The notes beneath the pieces are model-generated. The model saw nothing but the letters and a program-made list of their open reading frames with translations, had not been told where the DNA came from and searched no databases. A program made the translations under genes and the position numbers. A stretch of DNA of 64,000 bases from positions 186,001 through 250,000 of the forward strand of contig BOKF01000002.1 of the NCBI GenBank assembly GCA_016860845.1. The letters run 5' to 3'. Of this stretch, positions 1-9,053 are shown one piece after another; within the stretch, counting starts at the first letter, position 1, and each line of letters opens with the position of its first letter. Source of the stretch: Chloroflexota bacterium. Its GTDB lineage: Bacteria; Chloroflexota; Anaerolineae; 4572-78; J111.

Positions 1-1
1 C

Positions 2-364
2 GGCTATGATTTTGGCGGGGTCATCATTAATAGCAGCAACGTAGTGAATGTTTATGATTTGTGTTTATCCCAAAATACGAGTGGTTGGGTCAAACACGTG
101 GTCAATCTTAGCGCCTATGCCGGGCAAACAGTCACTCTCCAAATCCGGGCCGAAACCGACGCCTCGCTGAACAGCAATCTCTTCATTGATGATGTCGCCT
201 TCCAAGCGACACCAACCATCCTGGAGGCTACTGGGCCGGATTCTCCTGCACTGCTGGATGTAGGTGCTGCCTTAAAGACAAATGAAGACAGTTCCGCCGG
301 TTTGGTTGAAAAAACAACAGGGGAATTTTTACTCCGCCCGGCAAACTGGACGCCTGAAAAATAG
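2..364 (+). CDS. C-terminal part of a secreted/surface protein with a jelly-roll-like domain (partial)
   Basis: The frame is open from the left edge to a TAG at 362-364, so the gene begins outside the window. The visible 120 residues contain aromatic and glycine positions (YDFGGV, WVKHVVNLSAYAGQTVTLQIRAETD, FIDDVAF) typical of beta-sandwich domains at the ends of secreted peptidases and adhesins. This match is by general pattern, not by a catalytic motif. No membrane anchor or sorting signal is visible at the C-terminus. The gene is convergent with cobA and is followed by a symmetric hairpin at 401-430. The function is not known. Confidence 0.55.
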   Translation, partial: GYDFGGVIINSSNVVNVYDLCLSQNTSGWVKHVVNLSAYAGQTVTLQIRAETDASLNSNLFIDDVAFQATPTILEATGPDSPALLDVGAALKTNEDSSAGLVEKTTGEFLLRPANWTPEK

Positions 365-400
365 CCAGATCCTTACGACAGAGGTAGTTCTAACAGTGCG

Positions 401-430
401 CGGAGTGAAAGAGTGCGCTTTTTCACTCCG
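401..430. terminator. Hairpin between the convergent partial gene and cobA
   Basis: A perfect 10-bp inverted repeat (cggagtgaaa / tttcactccg) surrounds the loop gagtgcgctt. It lies between the convergent genes ending at 364 and 445, so it could terminate transcription from both sides. Its core word (agtgcgctttt) recurs in the palindrome at 24533-24560. Confidence 0.6.
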
Positions 431-444
431 CTCTTAACAAAGGA

Positions 445-1224
445 CTACATTTCTATTGGCGCAAAGCCCGACGCCCCTCCTTCCGGCTGAAACCAGGCCA
501 GTTGGTCCGCCAGCGCGGCGACTTCGCCAATCACAATCACCGCCGGGGTGGGCAGTTTGTGGCGTTTGATTGTTTCGGGCAGCGCCGCCAAGGTGGTGAG
601 CTGAACTCGCTGATAATCCGTAGTCGCCCAACTGATGACTGCTGCCGGAGTGTCAGCCGCCCGCCCGGCCTCGATTAACTCGGTGCAGATGTCGGCAATG
701 TGTTTAACCGCCATCAACAGAATGAGGGTCGGGATGCGGGCCAGGGCCACCCAGTCGGTCGTGCTCTCCGCTTTCGTCGGGTCTTCGTGGCCGGTCACTA
801 CGGCAAAAGAGGTCACCAGGCCGCGATGCGTTACGGGAATGCCGGCATAGGCCGGCGCCGCCAGCACCGAGGAGACGCCCGGTACAATCTCGAAACACAA
901 GCCGGCCTCGGCCAGGGCCAGCACCTCTTCTCCACCCCGGCCAAACACAAAGGGGTCGCCCCCTTTTAAGCGAACCACCTGCTTGCCGGCCTTGACCCGG
1001 TCCACCAGCAGTTGGTTAATCTGCTCTTGACTCATCATGTGGCGGTCGGGGCCTTTGCCCACAAATATTAACTCGGCCCCGGCCGGAACCTCTTGCAGCA
1101 GCTCCTGCGCAATTAGGCGATCGTACAAGACCACCTCAGCCTGGCGCAGCAAATTCAACCCGCGCACGGTGATCAGGTCAGCCCGGCCCGGCCCTCCCCC
1201 CACCAAATAAGCTTTACCTGCCAT
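445..1224 (-). CDS. cobA: Uroporphyrinogen-III C-methyltransferase (SUMT)
   Basis: This cytoplasmic enzyme adds two methyl groups from SAM to uroporphyrinogen III to make precorrin-2, the branch point to cobalamin and siroheme. The 259-residue length is that of a stand-alone SUMT. Motifs in order are the N-terminal glycine loop [10 protein letters not shown] (8-17), [14 protein letters not shown] (85-98), VPGVSS (114-119) and PVTHRG (130-135), all hallmarks of the family. It starts with ATG at 1224 and is the last gene of the minus-strand corrin operon, about 90 nt after the cobJ/sirC fusion. The dehydrogenase that uses its product is fused to the upstream gene. Only the family motifs separate it from the other methyltransferases here, and they are clear. 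Confidence 0.95.
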   Translation of the reverse strand: MAGKAYLVGGGPGRADLITVRGLNLLRQAEVVLYDRLIAQELLQEVPAGAELIFVGKGPDRHMMSQEQINQLLVDRVKAGKQVVRLKGGDPFVFGRGGEEVLALAEAGLCFEIVPGVSSVLAAPAYAGIPVTHRGLVTSFAVVTGHEDPTKAESTTDWVALARIPTLILLMAVKHIADICTELIEAGRAADTPAAVISWATTDYQRVQLTTLAALPETIKRHKLPTPAVIVIGEVAALADQLAWFQPEGGASGFAPIEM

Positions 1225-1311
1225 AAAAGACTCCCTTAAGAAGCGAGGATGTGGGAGGCGAAGCGGCGAAAGATAAATTTTCCTCGCTTCCTCGCCTCTC
1301 CCAGCTTCGTC

Positions 1312-2604
1312 TCACTCGTTCTCCCCCAGCCATGCCGCGATTTGATCGCGCACATTTTGCGCCCGGCGCGGGCTTTCGCCACTGCTGCTCACCGCCACCA
1401 CCAGCCCTGCCCGGCGATGCACCGCCGGAACGTGAAAATTACCCTCAGCCGGCTGGTCGGCCACATTACAGAGCAGCCCCAATTCGCGGGCCTCCTGGGC
1501 AATCTGAGCGTTGACCGCGCGCTGGTTCGTCGCGGCTAAAACCAGACTCGCTCCCACCACATCGCCCGGTTGATAGGGCCGGCGCACCCATTCGATACGG
1601 CCTGTCTCAGCCCAGGCCTGTAACTGGAGCGTTGCCTCTGGGCTGATCAATTTGACCGCCATGCCCGCCGCCAACACCCCCTGCACCTTCCGCTCCCCCA
1701 CCGGCCCCCCACCGACGACGACAGCTTGCTGCCCGGTCATGCCGGTCAGAGTTATTGGATAAACATCAGAACACGCAGACAACGGAACAGAGAGGTTAGT
1801 AGCAGATCTTTCGGCTAACTCTCCATGCATCGCCTCCCCGTCTCCCCGTCCCTTCGCCTCATACCCGCGCGGCGTTACCAGGCGGTTGGCCAAAACGTAG
1901 CTCTGGCTGTTGCCGACTAACACCAGGGTAAACATGTCCACCTGCGCCGGCTCTAACTGGCCCAAAGTGGTCAGGACAATCTCTTCTTCCGGCCGGGTGA
2001 CATGGTGCGCAACCGCCACCGGCGTCGTCGCCGGGCGGTAGGCCAGCAAAATTTCGATGGCTCGCGGTAGCTGCCAATCCCGCTTTTGGCTGCGAGGATT
2101 GTAAAAAGCCACCACAAAATCACCCCAGGCGGCCGCTTGCAGCCGCCGCTCAATAACCGGCCAGGGAGTCAGCAGGTCACTCAAGCTGATGGTACAAAAA
2201 TCGTGGCCCAGCGGCGCGCCCAGCCGGGCGCCTGCTGCCTGCACGGCGCTAATCCCCGGAAAAACTTCCACCTCCGGCTCCCGGCCTGCCCAATCCCGCT
2301 GCCGCAAAATCTCAAAGACCGGACTGGCCATGGCGTAAATGCCAATATCACCGCTGCTGATGAGGGCCACATGCCGGCCCGCCACAGCCGCATCTACCGC
2401 CTGCTGTGCCCGCTCCAGCTCGCTGCCGATGGGGCTGACCACAATTTCCTGGTCGGGCCGTAACACCGGGCGCACCAGCTCAATATAAACTTCATAACCA
2501 ATAACGGTTTCGGCGGCGCGCAGAGCGGTCTGCGCTGCTGCCGTCATTTGCTGCAAATCGCCAGGTCCAATACCGATGAGAGAGAGCAATCCGTGCCGAG
2601 TCAT
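1312..2604 (-). CDS. cobJ: Fusion: precorrin-3B/cobalt-factor III C17-methyltransferase (CobJ/CbiH) + precorrin-2 dehydrogenase (SirC/CysG-N)
   Basis: Two enzymes share one chain of about 430 residues. The N-terminal 250 residues are the ring-contracting C17-methyltransferase: IGIGPG near the start, SSGDIGIYAMASP (about 83-95), FYNPRS (about 167-172) and TPRGY at the domain end. After a linker of about 35 residues comes the NAD-dependent precorrin-2 dehydrogenase: GGGPVGERK (about 298-306), ATN, and NVADQPAEGNFHVPA. There is no C-terminal ferrochelatase-like CysG domain. The ATG at 2604 is preferred over the one at 2619 because AAGGA lies 7 nt upstream of it. The linker DNA (about 1775-1865) is made of repeat words like those in the intergenic gaps. 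The two activities act at separate steps, so the fusion is unusual. Confidence 0.9.
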   Translation of the reverse strand: MTRHGLLSLIGIGPGDLQQMTAAAQTALRAAETVIGYEVYIELVRPVLRPDQEIVVSPIGSELERAQQAVDAAVAGRHVALISSGDIGIYAMASPVFEILRQRDWAGREPEVEVFPGISAVQAAGARLGAPLGHDFCTISLSDLLTPWPVIERRLQAAAWGDFVVAFYNPRSQKRDWQLPRAIEILLAYRPATTPVAVAHHVTRPEEEIVLTTLGQLEPAQVDMFTLVLVGNSQSYVLANRLVTPRGYEAKGRGDGEAMHGELAERSATNLSVPLSACSDVYPITLTGMTGQQAVVVGGGPVGERKVQGVLAAGMAVKLISPEATLQLQAWAETGRIEWVRRPYQPGDVVGASLVLAATNQRAVNAQIAQEARELGLLCNVADQPAEGNFHVPAVHRRAGLVVAVSSSGESPRRAQNVRDQIAAWLGENE

Positions 2605-2622
2605 TCTTTCATCCTTCATCCC

Positions 2623-4659
2623 TCATCCTTTCATGGCTACCGCCACGGTGCAGCGATCAAAACTGTGTTTGGGCACAACCAATTGGCCGCTTGGGCCAGA
2701 CAGCAGCACAGCGCACGGTTCGGCCACGCCAGGGAGATCAAACTTAGCCCGGGCAGCGCTGGGGCTGAAGCCAGCCGGTTCTAAAAGGGCCAATTGGGCG
2801 CTGCTTACGATCTGCAAGGGCAGCTTCAATTCCTCGGCCAGTTCACGCAGTCCCGGCTCATCGGCTTTGAGGTCAACAGTTGCCAGCGCAGCCAGACTCT
2901 CCAGGGCCAAGTTTGCCTCAGCCAGCGTTATTTCCAGGGCAGCGCCAAGTTCGGCAGCCGGAACGCCTCGTTTGCAGCCGAGACCGGCAACCAGGACCGG
3001 AGGGCGATAGAGCACACTTTTGCGGAGCAAGTGCTGGTGATGATCACCCAAAGTCCGGTGGCTGACGATTAAGCCGGCGGCATAGGCGTCAACATCCAAC
3101 GCATCCAAACTTTCAACCCATACCAAATTTTCTACTTGGTCAAGCCAAGCGGTCATCTGCGGGCGTATCCCCGCGAGCGCAGGATCAAGGTAGACCCCCA
3201 CGACTTCATCGTTGACCAGGCAGGCGCTCGCATGAGTCAGGGCGCTGGCGGGATCAATTCGCCAGCCTTCGGCCTGTCCGAGCTGGTCGAGCGCCGGTTT
3301 GCCCTGCACATCGCTGGCGGTAGTAATCGCCGCGTGGCCACCGGTGATGGCCGCAATCTGGCGCGCCAGCTCATTCGCCCCGGCCTGATGCCCTCCCAGC
3401 AGGGGAATGATGGATTGGCCCGCTTCATCCAGGCAGAGTACCGCCGGATCGCTGGCTTTGTGGCCCAGCAGCGGCGCAATCGCCCGCACCGCCACCCCTG
3501 CCGGCATAACCAGGATGAGCTGGCTGTACCTGGCCCAGCAGCGGCGCACTTCGGCCAGGGCGGAATCTGCATAAGTGGTATAGAGTGTTTCAGCCTTCCA
3601 ACCTTCCAACCTTCCCATATGTTTGGCAGGTAAGACCAAATTCATCCTGAGAGTTTCGGCCAGAATAATCGCTAACTCGCTCCCCCTCCGGGTGACGGCG
3701 ATAACCACCGCGCCGCTCCGAGCCGAACTGCTGCCGAGGTGCTTCTCCCCGGCAACCAATCCGGCCGGCAGGGCTTGAGCTTCCTGCCGTTCTTTGCCCC
3801 GCTGGAAATCTTCGGCCCGGCGGAAGCGATGGGTGTAACTTTTATCGTAGAGGTGGCTGCTGGTGCGGCGTTCAGCACCCTTCAAACTGGCTTCCAGGGC
3901 CGGGCTGACCAGGATCAAAGCGTGTTTGGTGTAACCGGCGGCGCGAACCTTTTCGGCAATATCGGCTAATGTTCCCACCAGGTAACTTTCATCCGGCCAC
4001 GTGACTTTATGAAAGACCGCCACCGGCGTTTCCGGCCGGTAGCCGCCGCTGGCCAGCAAATCGTCCACTACATGGCGAATCCGGCTAATACTGAGATAAA
4101 TAGCCAGAGACGCACCGGGCGCAGCCAGCTTGCGCAGTTCCTCTCCTTCCGGCATGGTCGTCCGACCGGCGGTGCGAGTCAAGATGATGGTCTGGACCAA
4201 ATCGGGAATGGTCAGCTCGACTTTGAGCCTGGCGGCGGCGGCAAAGGCGGCAGTCACCCCTGGAATCACTTCGTAAGGCACATTGTGGTCCTCCAGATGA
4301 GCCATCTGCTCGTGCGTCGCTCCATATAGGGCCGGGTCACCGCTGTGAACCCGGGCCACAACCCCGCCGCGTTGCGCCGTCTCGACCATCAGGGCCAAAA
4401 TCTGTTCCAGGTGCAAACTGGAGGAGCCGACAATCCGGGCTTCGGGCCGGCGGGCCAGGCTGGCGATACTTTCCTCCACCAGGCTGTCCGCATAAAGGAT
4501 CAAATCAGCCTGGGCGATGATGTCGCGCCCGCGGACGGTGATGAGGTCGGGCGCACCCGGTCCCGCACCGACGAAGTAGACCGTACCGGGAGAGACGAGG
4601 AAGCGAAGAGGCGAAGAAGTGGGGAGATCGTTAGTTTTGTATTCAGCCGGTAGGCTCAT
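2623..4659 (-). CDS. cobM: Fusion: cobalt-precorrin-4 C11-methyltransferase (CobM/CbiF) + cobalt-precorrin-5A hydrolase (CbiG)
   Basis: The first ~260 residues are a C11-methyltransferase: VYFVGAGPGAPDLITVRG, HSGDPALYGA (around residue 110) and VIPGVTAAFAAAA. A linker of about 60 residues follows, and then CbiG, which opens the delta-lactone of cobalt-precorrin-5A and releases acetaldehyde. CbiG shows VVIAVTRRGSELA, the central LLGGHQAGANELA and the C-terminal GLGCKRGV segment. C11 methylation and lactone opening are consecutive steps, so the fusion makes metabolic sense. CbiG is specific to the early-cobalt pathway. Two starts are possible: ATG 4683 forms an ATGA overlap with the upstream stop, while ATG 4659 has GAGG 5 nt upstream; the second is used here. 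Confidence 0.92.
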   Translation of the reverse strand: MSLPAEYKTNDLPTSSPLRFLVSPGTVYFVGAGPGAPDLITVRGRDIIAQADLILYADSLVEESIASLARRPEARIVGSSSLHLEQILALMVETAQRGGVVARVHSGDPALYGATHEQMAHLEDHNVPYEVIPGVTAAFAAAARLKVELTIPDLVQTIILTRTAGRTTMPEGEELRKLAAPGASLAIYLSISRIRHVVDDLLASGGYRPETPVAVFHKVTWPDESYLVGTLADIAEKVRAAGYTKHALILVSPALEASLKGAERRTSSHLYDKSYTHRFRRAEDFQRGKERQEAQALPAGLVAGEKHLGSSSARSGAVVIAVTRRGSELAIILAETLRMNLVLPAKHMGRLEGWKAETLYTTYADSALAEVRRCWARYSQLILVMPAGVAVRAIAPLLGHKASDPAVLCLDEAGQSIIPLLGGHQAGANELARQIAAITGGHAAITTASDVQGKPALDQLGQAEGWRIDPASALTHASACLVNDEVVGVYLDPALAGIRPQMTAWLDQVENLVWVESLDALDVDAYAAGLIVSHRTLGDHHQHLLRKSVLYRPPVLVAGLGCKRGVPAAELGAALEITLAEANLALESLAALATVDLKADEPGLRELAEELKLPLQIVSSAQLALLEPAGFSPSAARAKFDLPGVAEPCAVLLSGPSGQLVVPKHSFDRCTVAVAMKG

Positions 4660-4679
4660 TTTTTCCTCGCGGCCTCGCT

Positions 4680-5450
4680 TCATCCCACCCTCGCTTCTTT
4701 TCTATCCCGCCGCACGATCAGCAGCGACAGGTAGGGCCGGCGCTGGTCGCGCAAGGCGCGCACCTCCGAACCGAGAGCAATGTATTCCTCCGGCATACCA
4801 ACCCGCTCAGCGTAAAGGGCCGAGTCCAACAGCTCCATCGCTTCCAAAGCGGCCAAAATTTGGGGCAGCACCGGCCCGACTTTGAGCAAAATGACCGTTT
4901 CATAATCGGTCAGCAGCCGCTGTAGTTGGGTCGCATCGGTTTCGTAACTGGCCGGCAAAATAGCAACCCGATCCGAGGTGGCGCAAAGCAAAAACTGGGC
5001 GCGGGCAGCGGCAGCGGCAAACGAAGTCACGCCGGGCAGGATTTCGATTTTGATTTGCGGGTGGCGGATCGCCAATTCACCCCAAATGTAGGTAAAGGTG
5101 CCGTAGAGCAGGGGATCGCCCAGCAGGAGGTAAACGCCCCGTGGCTCCGGCTTGCCCAGATCGGTTAAACGCCGGGCAATGTGGTCGGCGGCCCCCTGCC
5201 AGGCCGGGACCAGTTGAGCCGGGTTGCGCGTCATTGGCAGGGCCAGTTCGACCACCTGCTGGCGCTCGGGGTGCAGCCAGGGCTGGGCAATACGCAGGGC
5301 CAGGCTTTGCTCGCCATCCTGGCTGCGCGGCACAAAAACCAGGTCGGCGGCCTCGATGGCGCGCAGACCTTTGAGCGTAATTAATTCCGGGTCGCCGGGG
5401 CCGAGGCCGACGGCAGTAAGTAGGGCTGAAGTCAATTTATCTTCCTCCAT
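4680..5450 (-). CDS. cobI: Cobalt-precorrin-2 C20-methyltransferase
   Basis: It transfers the C20 methyl group to (cobalt-)precorrin-2, giving (cobalt-)precorrin-3. Family features are AVGLGPGDPELITLKG near the N-terminus, LLLGDPLLYGTFTYIW in the middle and EILPGVTSFAAAAA. The length of about 250 residues is usual. The start is uncertain. ATG 5450 has no good ribosome site, but an in-frame TTG at 5435 has GGAGG 8 nt upstream and would give a protein starting just before the AVGLGPGD loop. The stop overlaps the first possible ATG of the downstream cobM/cbiG gene (ATGA at 4680-4683), which points to translational coupling. CbiL and CobI share this fold; the CbiG, CbiD and CbiX context favours the cobalt-precorrin substrate. 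Confidence 0.93.
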   Translation of the reverse strand: MEEDKLTSALLTAVGLGPGDPELITLKGLRAIEAADLVFVPRSQDGEQSLALRIAQPWLHPERQQVVELALPMTRNPAQLVPAWQGAADHIARRLTDLGKPEPRGVYLLLGDPLLYGTFTYIWGELAIRHPQIKIEILPGVTSFAAAAARAQFLLCATSDRVAILPASYETDATQLQRLLTDYETVILLKVGPVLPQILAALEAMELLDSALYAERVGMPEEYIALGSEVRALRDQRRPYLSLLIVRRDRKEARVG

Positions 5451-5513
5451 AGGGATGAGCGAGGGCGCGAGGAGGCGAGGAGGCGACAAGATCAACTACT
5501 TCGCCTCTTCGCT

Positions 5514-6878
5514 TCACATCTCCTCGCCTCCTTTGCGCCAAGTAACCATAAAGATGGGGTTGAGTGCTTCAAAACGGAGCATATCCAGAACCGGCACGCC
5601 GCGACTTACTTGCAGTTGAATCACCCGCGCCTCGGGCAGTAAAGTATGAGCCAGGTGCAAATTCTCCAGCGTGGCCAGGTTGATGACCAGGCGGCCGTGG
5701 GGATGGAGCCGCTGCTGGGCAGTTTCGATAATTTCGGCCAGCTTTTTATCGCTGCCGCCAATAAAAACGGCGTGCGGGTCGGGCCAATCCTGGGTCGCCG
5801 CGGGAGCCATCCCCTCTATCCAACAAACATTTGCTGCCGGAAAACGCCGCAAATTCTCCTGAAAATGCCGGCTCATTTCCGCTCGTTTCTCGACTGCATA
5901 GACGGCGGCGCTTGGCTGAGACCGGGCAGCTTCGATGCTCACCGCCCCGCTGCCCGCGCCAATATCCCACAGCACTTCCTCCGGCCCCAGGGCTAACTCG
6001 GCCAGCGCCAACAGCCGGACCTCGCGCTTGGTAATCTGACCGGCGGAGGTGGAGAAAGCGTCGTCGGGCAGGCCGGGGGAGATGGAAGGTTGGAGGGTTG
6101 GAGGGTTGGAGGGTGGAAAGACAGTCTCCCCTGCTCCTCTGCCCCCCTGCTCCCCTTCACTCTTCCACACCACCAACACATTCAACGGCGCATAAACCTC
6201 CTCACTAACTCGCCCTAACTCGGTTTGAACTATCCGCTGCTCAGGGCTGCCCAGGTTTTCGCAGATGGCGCAGCGGGTATCGGGCGGCAGACCCGCTGTC
6301 AGTAAAGCCTGGGCCACAACGGCGGGCGTATGCTGCATGTCGGTGAGAATGGCGGCTTTGGGCGCAGCCAGCGCCCCGGCCACTACTGCCGCTAAAGGTC
6401 GAGCGTGGGCGCTCAACAGGACGGCGTCGGACCAGGGTTCGGCCAGGGCGGCAAAGGCAAGTTGGGAAGCGGTGGGGGCGGGAACAATTTCCAACACTTC
6501 CGCAGGAAAATAGCGGCGCAACGTCGCGCCAATACCGTACCACAACGGGTCACCCGATGCCAGCACGACCGCTGGCCCTCCGACAGCCAGGGCTTGCCGC
6601 AAGCGCTGGACAACCGGCTCGACCTGGGCCGCGATGACCAGTTTTTCGCCGGCAAAGTCAGGAAAATAACTCAAGTGGCGCTGTCCCCCGGCCAGTAAAT
6701 TTGCTGCCGCGATCCGCGTGCGCAGGGCAGAAGGCAGGCTCTCCGCGCCGCCGGCAGTCAAGCCAACGACGAGGAGGCGAGGACGCGAGGAGGCGTGAGG
6801 CGATGAAGCAGCATAGGAAGAACAAAGAATATCATCTAGAGAATGATTATCTGCTTGGTAACTAGGCCGAAACGTCAT
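5514..6878 (-). CDS. cobL: Precorrin-6Y/cobalt-precorrin-7 C5,C15-methyltransferase, decarboxylating (CbiE-CbiT)
   Basis: This 454-residue protein joins CbiE (C5 methylation, about 30-235) and CbiT (C15 methylation and decarboxylation of the C12 acetate, about 265-445). CbiE motifs include VVGLTAGG, ASGDPLWYGIGATL and EIVPAPTASQLAFAAL. CbiT shows the Rossmann SAM site DIGAGSGAVSIEAA near residue 300 and VFIGGSD. The inter-domain linker (about 6050-6175) is proline-rich and built from repeat words (ggttggagg and gctcctctgcccc). A 30-residue N-terminal tail precedes the CbiE fold. ATG 6878 has AGGAG 9 nt upstream. It sits between cobI and cbiD in the same operon. Confidence 0.93.
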   Translation of the reverse strand: MTFRPSYQADNHSLDDILCSSYAASSPHASSRPRLLVVGLTAGGAESLPSALRTRIAAANLLAGGQRHLSYFPDFAGEKLVIAAQVEPVVQRLRQALAVGGPAVVLASGDPLWYGIGATLRRYFPAEVLEIVPAPTASQLAFAALAEPWSDAVLLSAHARPLAAVVAGALAAPKAAILTDMQHTPAVVAQALLTAGLPPDTRCAICENLGSPEQRIVQTELGRVSEEVYAPLNVLVVWKSEGEQGGRGAGETVFPPSNPPTLQPSISPGLPDDAFSTSAGQITKREVRLLALAELALGPEEVLWDIGAGSGAVSIEAARSQPSAAVYAVEKRAEMSRHFQENLRRFPAANVCWIEGMAPAATQDWPDPHAVFIGGSDKKLAEIIETAQQRLHPHGRLVINLATLENLHLAHTLLPEARVIQLQVSRGVPVLDMLRFEALNPIFMVTWRKGGEEM

Positions 6879-6896
6879 CTTCTGCGTCTCCTCGCC

Positions 6897-8285
6897 TCAC
6901 TTCTCTTCGCCTCTTCCTCGGCCCATCACGCTCTCATCATCATACGAGTGAGCCGGGTCGGCGCTGAGGCGTTGGACCAGGGGTACGGCGTTTTGAGAAG
7001 GCGTCCTGTTTTCAGCCACGTAGCCGCCTCTGGTTCGCGCCAACACCGTCCCGTCGAAATCAACCAAAATGACTTCCAGTTCCATCGCCCCGCCGTTATC
7101 CTCGATGAATTTTTCACAACTGCTTAGGGCTAAATCTACAATTCGCTGGACGGGAGCGTGAAATTCCCACTGCTGGCACAGTTCCAAAAAATGACGCCCG
7201 GTATTGGCAGCAGCGACTGCCTGGATCAGCTCGTCCGGCGCGCCGGTTTCGCGGCAAACCTGGGCTAAGAAAGCAAAATCCACCTGGTTGCCGGCCACGT
7301 GGGTGGTCATATGACCCTGGGCCGTCTTGACCATTTTACCCATCATGCCGACAAAAACAACGGCTTGCACCCCGTGGGCAATACACGTCTTCAAGGCATC
7401 GCCGGTAAACACGCTCAACTCCACAAAGGCGACTTCGGGCAGTTCCGGAAAAATCCGCATGGCAAAACCTTCGGAGCGATTACCGGTGGCCAGCACTACC
7501 TTGCCAACACTGTTTTTGGCTGCCACCTCCACCGCCTGAATGACACTGGCCCGCCAGGCGGCGGTGCTGTAGGGAAAAACCTTGCCGGTCGTGCCCAAAA
7601 TGCTGATACCGCCCAGGATGCCAAGGCGGGAGTTGAGCGTCTTTTGGGCCAGTTCTGCGCCGCCCGGCACGCTGATGATTACTTCCAAACCGTGCTTTTC
7701 CAGAAAATCCGGCTCATCCGGCCTGACTTCACGCACGGCATCGGTCATATTATCCCGAATCTGCCGGCGGGGAACCGGGTTGATCGCCGGTCCATCCACT
7801 TCAAGGCCCAGGCCGGGCAGCGTCACCCGCCCGACTCCCTCCCCCCCTTCCAGGGTGATGCCGGGCGTTGGGCTAGATCGCACAAGGGCGCAGATCAGTG
7901 CGCCGTGGGTCACGTCAGGATCGTCGCCGGCGTCTTTGACCATGCAGCAGTAAGCCTCGACCCCCACCCAATCCCTTCCCCTAGTAGGGGGAGGGTAGGG
8001 AGGGGGTAAGGGGTTGGACTCTAAGCCCTGGTCGTTCTCTCTCAATTCCTGTTCAACCGGCGTCATCGTCGTTGTTTCGCCTATGGGCAAGGTGATGGTG
8101 ATCGTTTCGGGAAAGCGGCCGGTCAGCAGGGCGATGGTGGCGGCTTTGGCGGCGGCAGCGGCATTACTACCGGTGGTATAGCCAATTCGCTGGCCATTCC
8201 GGCTGCGGGGAGGAACAGGATATTTTGGATTTTGGATTTTGGATTTTGGATTTTGGATTTTGGATTTTGGATTTTGGGTCGTCAT
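6897..8285 (-). CDS. cbiD: Cobalt-precorrin-5B (C1)-methyltransferase
   Basis: CbiD methylates C1 in the anaerobic pathway and is not homologous to the other corrin methyltransferases. The family start RIGYTTGSNAAAAAKAA is found near residue 40, followed by KDAGDDPDVTHGA, GVGRVTLPGLGL and TTGKVFPYS. Two segments look like repeat invasions. The N-terminus encodes period-7 residues (NPKSKIQ) from eight copies of a 7-bp tandem repeat at 8223-8278. An insertion of about 20 proline- and glycine-rich residues (DNA about 7976-8035) precedes the KDAGDD motif. ATG 8285 has GAGG 4-5 nt upstream, so the repeat is probably translated. A later unannotated start within the repeat-flanking region cannot be excluded. 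Confidence 0.92.
   Translation of the reverse strand: MTTQNPKSKIQNPKSKIQNPKYPVPPRSRNGQRIGYTTGSNAAAAAKAATIALLTGRFPETITITLPIGETTTMTPVEQELRENDQGLESNPLPPPYPPPTRGRDWVGVEAYCCMVKDAGDDPDVTHGALICALVRSSPTPGITLEGGEGVGRVTLPGLGLEVDGPAINPVPRRQIRDNMTDAVREVRPDEPDFLEKHGLEVIISVPGGAELAQKTLNSRLGILGGISILGTTGKVFPYSTAAWRASVIQAVEVAAKNSVGKVVLATGNRSEGFAMRIFPELPEVAFVELSVFTGDALKTCIAHGVQAVVFVGMMGKMVKTAQGHMTTHVAGNQVDFAFLAQVCRETGAPDELIQAVAAANTGRHFLELCQQWEFHAPVQRIVDLALSSCEKFIEDNGGAMELEVILVDFDGTVLARTRGGYVAENRTPSQNAVPLVQRLSADPAHSYDDESVMGRGRGEEK
8223..8278. repeat. Tandem heptamer ttttgga x8 inside the cbiD N-terminus
   Basis: Seven perfect copies and one imperfect copy of ttttgga lie head to tail. Because 7 is not a multiple of 3, the protein period is seven residues (NPKSKIQ on the minus strand). 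Two copies of the same word recur at about 21720-21735 in the cbiM leader, so it is a dispersed word and not unique to this gene. Confidence 0.9.
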
Positions 8286-8393
8286 CAAGCCTCAATGTGG
8301 CGGAGAGGCGAGGACGCAAGGGTGCGCAAAAACTACTCTAGTCGCCTCCTCGTCTCACGCTTCCTCACCTCCTGCATCCATCTCCTCGTCTCT

Positions 8394-9053
8394 TCAATCT
8401 ATCTCAGTCGCCGCGGCGTCCCCGGCCAAACGCAGCAGGGCATTGACAATGGCGACGGCTACCGTCGAGCCGCCTTTACGGCCGGCGGTCACAATCCAGG
8501 GCACGGTATTAACTTGCATCAACGCTTCCTTGCTCTCCACCGTGCTGACAAAGCCAACCGGCACGCCGATGACCAACGCCGGCCGAATACCTTGCTTAAC
8601 CCAGTGCAGCACCTCGTATAGGGCTGTCGGCGCGTTGCCGACGACTGCTATACTCCCCTCCAACAGTCCTTGCTCGGCAGCCAGGCGCATGCCCATTGCG
8701 CTGCGGGTAATCTCGGCTGTTTGGGCGCGCTCATGGGTCAGTTTGTCGGCCACGAAGCAGTGAACTGTCCCCCCCCATGCGGCCAATCGCGGCGCGCTGA
8801 TCCCGACACGGACCATGTTGACATCCGTGATCACAGGGCAGCCGCTTCGCAGCGCTTGGACTCCGGCTTCAATGGCGCCAGCACTGGTTTGGGTGATGCT
8901 GGCAAAGTCGAAGTCGGCGGTGCTGTGGATAATCCGCTCCACGACAGCCGCCAGCGGCGGTGCAAAGTGATAACCTGCGCCTTGCAGTTCGGCCCGGATA
9001 ATGGCAAACGAACCGGCGGCAATAAGGGCGGGCTTCTGGACGTGATCAATCAT
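8394..9053 (-). CDS. cobH: Cobalt-precorrin-8 methylmutase (CbiC/CobH)
   Basis: This isomerase moves the C11 methyl group to C12 to give (cobalt-)hydrogenobyrinate/cobyrinate. Family signatures are SFAIIRAEL near the start, VVERIIHSTADFDFA (with the catalytic histidine in IHST), TDVNMVRVGI, VVGNAPTALYEVL and PVGFVSTVESKE. An in-frame TTG at 9098 would add 15 residues, but ATG 9053 gives the normal N-terminus (MIDHVQKPALIAAGSF) and overlaps the end of cbiX by 8 bp. That overlap suggests translational coupling, because no good ribosome site is present. The length of 219 residues is usual. Confidence 0.94.
   Translation of the reverse strand: MIDHVQKPALIAAGSFAIIRAELQGAGYHFAPPLAAVVERIIHSTADFDFASITQTSAGAIEAGVQALRSGCPVITDVNMVRVGISAPRLAAWGGTVHCFVADKLTHERAQTAEITRSAMGMRLAAEQGLLEGSIAVVGNAPTALYEVLHWVKQGIRPALVIGVPVGFVSTVESKEALMQVNTVPWIVTAGRKGGSTVAVAIVNALLRLAGDAAATEID

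Noticed and set aside
8223..8278. CRISPR-like array
   Set aside because: It is a pure 7-bp tandem repeat with no spacers and is translated within cbiD.
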